Below are positions 13,177 to 64,000 of a DNA stretch of 64,000 nucleotides, one piece after another. The notes under the pieces were generated by a model that did no database searches, was not told the DNA's origin, and worked only from the letters and a program-made list of their open reading frames with translations. A program made the position numbers and the translations under genes. The DNA lies in the NCBI GenBank assembly GCA_037975125.1, contig CM075853.1, positions 74,356,609-74,420,608 of the forward strand, read 5' to 3'. The DNA comes from Latrodectus hesperus (Eukaryota; Arthropoda; Arachnida; Araneae; Theridiidae). Position 1 is the first letter of the stretch. The number at the start of each line of letters is the position of its first letter.

Positions 13177-13347
13177 GGGTAGTAAAACGCATTCACGTGT
13201 CCCAAGGAAGAAAAAACTCAAGCACCCATTCGTACCAACGTACATAAAGAAGGCAGAAACTCAACATCCATCTGCCGTTCAACAATGGCTGGGATCAAAT
13301 CTGAAACTTTTGCCGCGAATAGCGCTCTGTCCTACAACTAGATCTAT
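13177..13347 (+). other. Possible cryptic or alternative exon
   Basis: 171 bp between an acceptor-like tatttcttag and a donor-like gtgagc, fully open in one frame (57 codons: THSRVPRKKKLKHPFVPTYI, ending in TTRSM), phase-neutral in length, and GC-richer than its surroundings. It contains a CACGTG E-box at 13194-13199. No family match is recognised. Confidence 0.2.
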
Positions 13348-14044
13348 GTGAGCAATACAAATCAATGTGTTTAAAAAATAGGAACTTCTCCCTTAAACAT
13401 AGGTTACAATTTATTTATTTACATTAGGAGATATCTTTCTTACCTACTGGCTTCTTTTGCATCTTCATTGATATAATATTTTAATCCTCCACTGTTTTAC
13501 ATTAATTTAATATGTAACTGCTAAATATTTAACTTATAAAGTATTATAAAATTATTTATCATTTTTTTGAGGGAAGGCACACATAACAAGCGCATTTCAT
13601 TTAAAGATATTTTAATTTTACTGTGAGATTATATTTCGCTATATTGGATATTATTTTTTATCTCTAGCCTATAGCGTTTGATGCTTCGATTTGCGAGCAT
13701 GCATAGATATTTTAAATTAGTAAGTGTATTTTGGTTTTAAATTTGTCAGTGAGAATTAAATTTTTGGAAATTATTTTACACGAATTTCAAGTACATTATT
13801 TTAACGAACAATTTTGTAGATTTTATTTTTTTAATAACTCTTTCATTTTTTATAACTATTCCGTAAAATTACTTTGTAATTTTATCTCGTTAAGTCTTTT
13901 TTTATGTGACATCATTTGAAAGGATTACTTGCATTCTAAAGAAAATATTCGACGCTTGAATAATAAAGAGTTTTCGTTGTGATATATACGATAAATTTTA
14001 TAAATTTAATGAAATAATATTATTCTGTTATCGCAAATTATTTT

Positions 14045-14122
14045 CGCAAACAATTTTCGAAAGTTGGCATTCTCAAGGATTTTGTTATCGCAAACACTTT
14101 TCGAAAGTTGGCATTCTCAAGG
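14045..14122. repeat. Direct repeat, 34-bp units with 44-bp period
   Basis: Copies 14045-14078 and 14089-14122 share cgcaaacaNttttcgaaagt and tggcattctcaagg with one difference. Confidence 0.9.
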
Positions 14123-14394
14123 GAAACTTTAGATCGGAATATTTTTATTTTGATTGTTTTAAAATCACAAGAACACGTATTTTAAAAACTTTTTCTGAAA
14201 TTTCAAAAATCCACCGTGAAATTTTTGCATAGATAAATTCTCGTTATTTTTCTATTGTAAACAAGAGTAATATAACTTTCATGCATAACAATTATTATAC
14301 CCTTTATGTTCACGTTGCATAAATGTTTGTAAAAATCTCCCACCATCGGTTAATAAAGTGTTCGTTTTCATCATAAATAAAAACGCAAAGGATG

Positions 14395-14640
14395 TATGTG
14401 TGGGAGAGCAGCTTTTATCATCTCCCTGCTGTGTGACGATCGGAAACAAAGTATTCTTCCAGGTGTGTTGCGATGATAATCTGTGTCAAAGAAATGCATA
14501 GTAAACAAAAGGGTTCGACCTTTCTAACATTGGCAGCCCACATTTGGCTGTTTACCAAAAGAATGCTCTTCCTAATTTTAATTTTGAGCTGGAGTTCTTT
14601 CAATAGTAATATAGGTTATTGGGTTGTCTCGGTTTCATTC
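14395..14640. promoter_or_regulatory. Conserved-looking noncoding islet
   Basis: Higher-complexity sequence (ctccctgctgtgtgacgatc, ttggcagcccacatttggct) inside low-complexity DNA. A 61-residue minus-strand frame has no recognised similarity. A regulatory role is only a guess from composition and position. Confidence 0.2.
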
Positions 14641-14806
14641 GATTTTTAATTTGCCTTCCTTTTTAATGTAGAAAATTTATAAAAAATAAATTCATCTATG
14701 TAATAGTTCAGATTAAAAAAATTTTTATTGTGAAAATTTTTAACTAGTTTTTAATGAACACGCATTATAAACTTTTTTATACTTGTTATGGAAAAACTGC
14801 TCTAAA

Positions 14807-14851
14807 TAATTATTGTTATAATTATAAAAATAATTATTGTTATAATTATTT
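14807..14851. repeat. 24-bp AT-rich tandem duplication
   Basis: The motif taattattgttataattat occurs twice with a 24-bp period. Confidence 0.85.
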
Positions 14852-15889
14852 TTTAACTATAAGTATTTGTTGAAAATATTTTGTCCCATTCAAAAAATAG
14901 AAAATCCCTTGAATAAATCTTCATTCTGCAGTTTGTGACTATCTTGATCATTTACAAATTAATGTTATTGCATTTGTATCTAAATTTTGCAAATTTTCAA
15001 ATACGACTAAAAATTTCAAAATTAATGTTAAGGAATATATATATATATGCTTTTGATTTGATATTAGCAACTATTAAGCAAGAAAATGGTGATATAGAAA
15101 GTATTTCTCCTTTCTGAGGGCTTTAAGTTCCCGTGTTTTCTTTTTTTTTTTTTTTTTTTTTTGTGGCGTGAAGAAATGTCTCTTTTAAAAATACTCTCAG
15201 AAGGTAATACGCAACAAGTGTTCAGTTTCCTTATTCAAAAACTGCGTAACGCATGCGCATTTGTATTTTGCGAACATTTTTGTATTAAGTACTTAATGAG
15301 AGCAAAGTGAAAAAAATTTTAAATATTAGTATGCAAGGTACATTTTTTTACAAATCATCTTTTATAAATTATTATTGGATTTAAAAAGGAACCCATTATG
15401 AATTTCAAATTCTCATCTCATTAAAATATGAATTATTTATAAATTTTGCTTCTTTTTCTTCCAAAAGTAATCTTACCATTGTAATTTGTTATTTTCAATT
15501 TTTTTTTGTTAGAAATTATTTATACAAGTAACTTTTAGCTATTTTTTTATTAATTAATAGATTGTAAAAGTGTGATTCACTTTTATGAACATTTTGAACC
15601 CTAGTGAACATAAGACTAAATATCGCTTTTAATTTTTTTAAATCATCTGTATGTGAAACATTAGATATAAAGTTTTATTTTGCTAATTCATTTTACGCAT
15701 AGTAAAAACATTAAAATGTACTAAATAACCAAGAAAAACTTTTGAAAACCATTTATGATTTCTTTGCACTGTAATTTAAAGAATATGTAAAGTAATATTT
15801 TTTTTTCCATTCCTCGTGTGTGAATAACTATGCAGTTTTCCGAAATTATATCACTTGAGGGGGAAAAGAAAACGTTGTACTGAAAGTCC

Positions 15890-16180
15890 TCGAATGCCGA
15901 CATCCGAACAAATTGCGTAAATGAAATTCGAGTCTGCTCTTCAAGGATCCCGTTACTATCCTTTCCAAGTAGATGTGAATGGCCTGAACGAGAAACGGTC
16001 AAGAGAGAGCTCCGATCAGACGCCCAAGCTATTGTTGGCTCGCCATCCACAAGCGATGCGGAGGGCGTGGAATGAATGCGACACTGTTTGCCCCCCTCTG
16101 TCACTCGATGCCCTTCATTTGAAAGACAGATCATTCCAATGCCTACATTGGACTCGTCGTTTTTAGCGGGGTTGCACTGT
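15890..16180. promoter_or_regulatory. GC-richer islet with open frames on both strands
   Basis: A dense CpG stretch with a GC-box-like gagggcgtgg. The minus strand is open for 181 codons (16266-15721), the longest frame in the window, and the plus strand for 81 (15921-16166). Neither shows a known domain or clear splice signals. Long frames on both strands are expected by chance in GC-richer DNA, so a noncoding regulatory element is preferred. Confidence 0.3.
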
Positions 16181-18529
16181 TTGGGCAAATGAACCTGTAT
16201 ACATTTTAATTTATAAAATTCCCTGCTGAAAAGTGGCAAGTTTCCGCAATTTATCTCCATTTGCATTTTATTTCTTTTTACTCTTTTGATTATTTTCGTT
16301 ATTGGTTAAATAACAATTTTTTTTCTGTTTGATTTTCATTTCCCTATATTATGTTCCTATTTATTATATTAAAATTACTTTCAGTTTAATTATATATTTT
16401 TTAAGCAATATGCTAGTAATAGGTACACTAGTTATGTGTATACAGGTTTTTCAACTTTATTAACATTTATTTATTGTATAAAGACAAAAGTAAAACTCTC
16501 ACACGAAAGGAGGTGTATATTACGTAACAATATTATGGTATAATTGTGAGATCAAAAGATTACATTCGCAGTTTCACTAACTTCATACAACTTGAATTTT
16601 TTCTTATATCCTCTTGCAAGTGATAATTTTTCTTTTACAATTTTTTTATACAAAAAAAGAAAAGGATGTATTCTGTTTACATTTAATGTGCATCAGTATC
16701 TTTATATAATATTAGCGATCTGAAACCCTACCAAATTGGTTTCACATTTTTGGATTTGAATCCAAATTCTATCAACTCCAAATTTGGTTTGAATCAGAAA
16801 ATCATGAATATTTCTTCTAAAGACACTGAATGCAGAATAAAATTCCATTTTTCATTTACTCAATATTTTAAATATTTAATATGAACCGTTTTATTATTTC
16901 AGAATGTGCCATAGTATGTTTCTTTTTAATATTTTTAAATGTGATTAATAAGCATCCAACTTCGTGCCGTCCCCCCCCCTTTTTTCCATTTACAACATCT
17001 GAGCTGCATCACAGCAGATCCTAGAACTCACAATAAAGAAGCTTGTTCACTCACAAAAATAAAATACCTCTTAAGAAATATCTATTTTATCGAATGCATC
17101 CGCGCTCGTCGGTTTGACAAGTAGATCTGTGTATCTACAAGAATATTCTTAACACGCGTATCTAGTAATAAGCTGGAAGCTAGTACATCTTAACTAAAAT
17201 GAATGATAGATAATGGTTTATTTGCCATGCAAACCTAGCTCACTTTTTACAATTCTGAAAGACCCTAACTTAAGTATGGTACCATGTCTCCATCATTGAT
17301 ATTTAAGGTACTTACTTTGTACATATTTGAATCAAATGTTCTTCAGTTTCTAATTAAGGTGATTTTTAAAAATATTTAGTCTGTAATTTTTAATGTTTTA
17401 TGTCAAGAGACTAATGGAAATGAGAAAGCATATTTCTCATAATGAAGGATCCTGAAAAATATAGATTTACAAAAAATCTTACTGTGCAAATTTTTTTTTC
17501 CGTATTTGTGCTCTGTATCTTAACTAACATTAATATTTAGCACAATTTTGTCTAAAATTATTTAAAACTTGAGTTTTAATGAGAATAACTTTACCTATAC
17601 TTTCCTTAATTGAGTTGATTCCATGATTAGCGCTCTGGTCTTCGGTACAACAGCTCATGGATTTGAATCCCACATAGGATTTGGATGCTTGTAGTGGTAC
17701 ATAATCTAATTCACTGTAGAACTCGTTCTACTGATTCCTCGTGTACAAAAAAATATTATCAATATGCGACAAAAAACCAAAGTTTACTTTTTAAAGCTTT
17801 ATAAGAAAGAAAAGGAAATTATTAACATTTTACTTTCTTACTCAGAATCATAAGAAAATATATAAAGCAATGTTTGTTAACCAACTGATGAATTGAAGCT
17901 GTATTTTTAGAACATTTTTTAAATCAAGATATATTTTATCATTTAACTATTACATTACGTGGTAAATTGGTAAGTTTCGTATTTTTTCCCACCTGTTTCT
18001 CAAATATTTATTGATTAAAAAAGTAAATTGTATTTCTTAGTGTGTATGCGCGTGCGTAACATTTTTATTGAATGTTTTGCATCAAAAATTATAGCTTAAA
18101 ATAAAAACGATGGGGTATTTCCCCCCTATCTTTTTCTATTAGTACCCGCTTTTGTGTAGTGTATCTAGTTTATAATAAAATTTGGAATATTTTTTCATAA
18201 ATTAGTCCATTATGACTAATACTATTCTTCATTAATCTGAAAAAATAGATTTGACTAAATAATATTTTTTTATTTTTTACGTTCAATGTTTAATTTTTGT
18301 TATTTTTGAGATTTAAAAATTTATTAATTCTCTTTGTTAATTTTTAGTGATTGAATTCACATGCAAGTGATATCGGTCATGAATTATTTCCATCCTAGTT
18401 GATATAATTAATGAATCATTGGAAACAATAATTTTTCTTTATAAAATATTATCTATCTCAGTTCCATTTTGTGTTAAAAACTAATAGCAATCCCAAATCC
18501 TTGCTTCGCCTGTATGTTTTTATCGCATA

Positions 18530-18745
18530 AAAAGAAATCGGGCAAAAGCGAAAGTTTTCGAAGAAGTAAGTCGGAAAAAAATCTGCGCTATGTGTCAAGA
18601 AGTTCAGAAAGCGTTTCATAGAAAGAGAAAAAAATGTATCTCACGTACAAAACGTCTTGGGTACAGAAGCCATCATTTCCCACTGTCTTATTAAACGTGT
18701 GACTTTGCAGTCTGAAACAAAGATTTATCTTTGTTTCAGTGATTT
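18530..18745. promoter_or_regulatory. Islet ending in a 28-bp near-perfect palindrome with SOX/TCF-like sites
   Basis: A CpG-rich, complex sequence. At 18712-18739 the 13-base arms ctgaaacaaagat and atctttgtttcag are exact reverse complements around TT. Each arm contains ACAAAG, the core bound by SOX and TCF/LEF HMG proteins (established). Function is inferred. Confidence 0.35.
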
Positions 18746-20770
18746 CGCGATCGATGTATAATGATACATTTTACTCGTATATGATCGTATTAAATAATTT
18801 ATAATAATTTAGTTTTTTTTCTTAAGTTTTTAAATTAATGAAATAAAAGTTACATTTTACATTACCTACCACGAAAAGTGTTCGAAACTTCTGAAATTCG
18901 TATTCTGTAGCGATTCAACGTTTTCAATCACATGACGTGTTCGATCTTTGCAAGTCCATAACAACTGTATACATTTGAAGATGAAATAAAAAAGTATTTA
19001 GGCGTTACATAGAAGAGTGTATTAAAAATTATGTGGAGCGACTGGTAACTTTATTATTTAAAATAATGTAATAAAATGTTACTGTTAATCACGAGCAGTT
19101 TGTCTAATTTGTGTATCTAAAATAACCTAAAATTACCTAAAAGGAATCGTAAACATGGTAAGGGTGTTAAAGGATGACCAAGGCGAAAGATTAAAGTAAA
19201 TAAAAACACATTTTATGCTTAATGTTGAACATATTACTGTATCTGGTTAAAATCCATTTAACTCTTTATTTAAACACATAACATACTTGTTATGTGTTGA
19301 ATAATAAAACCATAATATTTTAGAATTAAACTATAAATATCAGTACCTAGATTTTAATTGGTAAATAACGAAACTTTCGAAAGAAATGCTAATATAAGCG
19401 ATAAAACTATATATTAAATATATTTCATCAAAGAAAAATATTAAGACATGTTTTATCAAAATGTGCCGAATATGATAATGCTGTAAAAACATTTAAAAAT
19501 AAAAAAAATTCATATTTTGACAATTTTTTTACCAACATTTAAACATTGTCTCTTTCACGTCCAAATTTTATGTTTAGTGAAAGTCTAATGTGTTTTCCTT
19601 CATTATATTGTCTATTCAAGTTCGCGCATGTTACTGCAGTTACTCGTATTTTGTAATACTTTGCCCATAATACCCCATAAGCATTATGCTCCTGTTTTAA
19701 TGATTGAATATGCATTATCTTAAAAAACCCTTTTACATATTCAAAAACTTTGCATAATTTTTTAACTTGACAACAGTTTACGACATATGTTTCGTTATTA
19801 AATTTTATTGCTACGACACAAAAGGCATTTCACTGTAAAATTAAATATCCGAATTGAGCTTTTATAATTAATTTTTATTTTTAAAAAACTGTTATTACAA
19901 CCTATTTCGAATTAAAAAAGACTTATTCTGTTACATAATCGCATTAAAACCTTAAATTAGAATGACTAGATTTGAAATTTTTGTTAAGAAAATATAAATG
20001 TTCGTAACAAGCGAAGAAAGCGGCTGGTTTTCCTCTGTCAAGAATTCCATTTAAAATCAAGTACGCGATCTAGATTGAAGAATTATGCAACAACGTAAGT
20101 TCATTTTTTTCTGTTCCTCTATTTTTATTCCATCAAATTCGCCTTCATTATTTCATTCAGTTTGTTGCCGAAACATTTCATCCCACTAAGAAAATCGTAT
20201 GAAACTAATAGGTAATTTAATGATAAGCTATTAACTATATTTAAGTATCCTCTTCAAGCTAAATTAATAATAATGCGATCTAATCAATCTTCTATTTCGT
20301 ATGCTTTTTTATGTAAATATTAGTATTTTTTTTTTTTTCAGAAGATTTTTTTTTTCAGATTTTATTCAGAAGTTGTTGAATGAATTTATCGTCACTCAAA
20401 TACAAACGAATTGTTTGAATTATCATCCTTTCGAATAATTAATCGTAAGACTCAAGTGTTGTGGTGTGCCAATCTTTTTGAAATAACAAACAAAATCAAC
20501 CTTGTGTTAATATTCAAAATTAATACAAATTAAAAATATCCGATGTAGACAAAAAGAGTAAATAATAGCTTATATTATGTCTGCCTGATTCTAACACGCC
20601 TTCTTCTTCCGAACTTCAGTTATATGACGAATTGCATATTTATTCCATTATTTGACCTCATAATATTAAATTATTTGTTCATTATAACACGCCTAGTAAT
20701 TATAATTCGTCTTGTCATCAACTCAAAGTATTCCACAAAAATATCGAGATTTTGCCTACGAAATAAGAAA

Positions 20771-21728
20771 TACAAATGGGGCTATCAGAGAAACTAATTT
20801 TAACTAAGATAATGTTATGAAATGTTGTCTTTGTAAAGATAATTTTGAAGTAGTTTTAGTTATGGTTTAACTTTTAATATTCAAATGGGGACTCTGTATT
20901 TTGCAATGAAGCTTTTGAATAGGAAACAAATTTTATATAAATCTATTTGCAAAATTTAAAACTAATTGCAATAAATTAAATTTATTGCATTTTTTATTTA
21001 TCTATAAGAGATTTAATTACTTAAATTAATTTCAGTTCAATATTCTTAAAAATTCCTTTTCTTATATTTTTAACATTTAATAATTTTTACTCATGGAAAC
21101 ATAAAATTTAAATTTTTATGTTTAGTTTTACATTGGAAACTAAGGACATTTGCGATTTTTTTAAGTTAGAGTCAGTTTGGTTTAGTTTTTAAGTCAATCT
21201 TCCTATGTTGATTCTGGTAGTATGAAGGATTAGCATTTTAGCTTTCATTTTGACAAGTTTATTGTAATGTCTGGTGTATATATATTTTAAAATCCACTGT
21301 AAATTCCTGTTTTCAATTGAACTAACTTATGTGCATTAAAGGTGATTATGCACACAAACAATAATAAAATTGTTAATTGAAGTAATTTTTTTATAAATTT
21401 TTCAATATTGTTGGAATTCATGTACCTTTTAAAAAAAACTACATGGAAAAGTTCTAGAAAATAGGTTTGATTGTAATTCTTTTTTTATGTATTATAATTG
21501 GATTTTAACCTCTTAAATAATTTGATTTGACAAAAAGCAAATTTAATCAATGTTATAGTTTCTAATCTTAACACAACACAGTTATTGACTGTTGACAAAT
21601 TAAAATCTTAGATTTGCTGAGCTAAATTATTTGCCTTTAAACATGTATATTTGAAGGGCATTTGATATATTATATATGAATATAAAGTGTAGAATGACTT
21701 ATGTAATTTTTGCTTTTATGTGTTACAG
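20771..21728. other. CpG-poor AT-rich DNA before the first exon found
   Basis: Intron sequence ending in the tgttacag acceptor. After the CpG at about 20757 the next is near 21152. Nothing else recognised. Confidence 0.6.
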
Positions 21729-63605
<41,877 letters not shown>

Positions 63606-64000
63606 GTACGAATTTCTTGTGTCGTTACATTCCTTCACTTTTGAATGTTTGTGCATCTAAGATTAAGTTAGCGTATATTTTAATTTCATTTGTGTTTAAT
63701 TTGTTCAAATCAATATTTTTATGTAAATTATTTTTTGAAGTTGAGAACCATTTAAATTAACTAAAATATGCAACAAAATATATATAAAATATTCATGAAA
63801 AAGAATAAAATTTTCTTGATTGAAAAATTTTACAAAAGAAACTTATTACCAGTAATTACATATATTTTTATGCATTGAACTAATTTCATTTCTTATATAA
63901 ATATATTTAGAACGAGAATTTGTATGTTTTTATATCACATCTCTATAATTAGCTATAACATTTCCCTTTGTTTTTTGTTTTTTTTTTTTTGTGATTGAAG
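63606..64000 (+). other. Start of the intron after exon 20
   Basis: AT-rich. The window ends in a T-rich tract followed by gtgattgaag, so its last two bases are an AG that could be the next acceptor. Confidence 0.5.

Larger units (their letters stand above)
6850..20770. promoter_or_regulatory. CpG-normal, transposon-free block (putative regulatory domain)
   Basis: CpG is roughly as frequent as base composition predicts. By eye there are about 35-40 in 7021-8820 and about 45 in 19021-20800, against two in 1-1980. I recognise no mobile element inside, whereas they are frequent on both sides. GC-richer islets stand out near 7.0, 11.4, 13.2, 14.5, 16.0 and 18.6 kb. The interpretation as unmethylated promoter/enhancer DNA of the liprin gene is inference. 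A first coding or noncoding exon may lie here unrecognised. Confidence 0.5.

Noticed and set aside
15721..16266. 181-codon minus-strand frame as a protein-coding gene
   Set aside because: No domain, no splice or start context, and an overlapping frame on the other strand. Kept only as a finding.
17625..17760. Possible tRNA or SINE (B-box-like ggatttgaatccc, A-box-like tgattagcgctctgg)
   Set aside because: No foldable cloverleaf and no second copy of the flanking body in the window. A similar weak case lies at about 10890-11000.
19273..19298. 10-bp inverted repeat aacacataac / gttatgtgtt
   Set aside because: Short arms in low-complexity DNA; expected by chance in a window this size.

Overview
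This looks like a window of nuclear DNA from an animal, most probably an arthropod and quite possibly a spider. It is strongly AT-rich, full of (TA)n microsatellites, and has small phase-consistent exons with GT/AG borders separated by long introns. The dispersed SINE families resemble ones I associate with spider genomes; that taxonomic point is recollection and inference, not proof. I see no prokaryotic genes, rRNA genes or intact tRNA genes.

One host gene dominates the window. Twenty plus-strand exons between 21729 and 63605 join without a frame break into about 973 residues of liprin-alpha (the PPFIA / SYD-2 family), a presynaptic active-zone and adhesion-site scaffold. The exons run from the N-terminal coiled coil (ending in the AERNNTR / [13 protein letters not shown] block) through the serine-rich linker to SAM1 and most of SAM2. 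The coding start lies upstream of 21729 and was not found. The end of SAM2, SAM3 and the C-terminus lie beyond 64000.

Region 1-6850 is CpG-poor, AT-rich DNA with a SINE that carries an odd direct-plus-inverted duplication (about 2011-2336), a full-length but dead Tc1/mariner element with near-perfect terminal inverted repeats (3482-4763) and a 91-bp tandem duplication (5254-5436). Region 6.9-20.8 kb is different: CpG occurs at about the frequency expected from base composition, I recognise no transposon there, and it holds several GC-richer islets. One islet ends in a strong splice donor. The right edge of this block lies about 1 kb upstream of the first liprin exon found. I infer an unmethylated regulatory or promoter domain next to a methylated, CpG-depleted gene body.

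The liprin introns are a graveyard of mobile elements. They hold a SINE with an 11-bp target duplication and a (CAA)n tail, a tRNA-derived SINE, and remnants of both PIF/Harbinger genes (MADF-like and nuclease-like). Two related piggyBac-type elements lie in opposite orientation around exons 9 and 10. The 11.1-kb intron between exons 16 and 17 contains a hAT element with an exact 8-bp target duplication and a SINE inside it, a second hAT fragment, another piggyBac-type element at TTAA, and a decayed Merlin (IS1016/ISXO2-like) transposase. No previously undescribed functional system could be demonstrated. The most testable new observations are the CpG-normal block and the inverted piggyBac pair around two coding exons.
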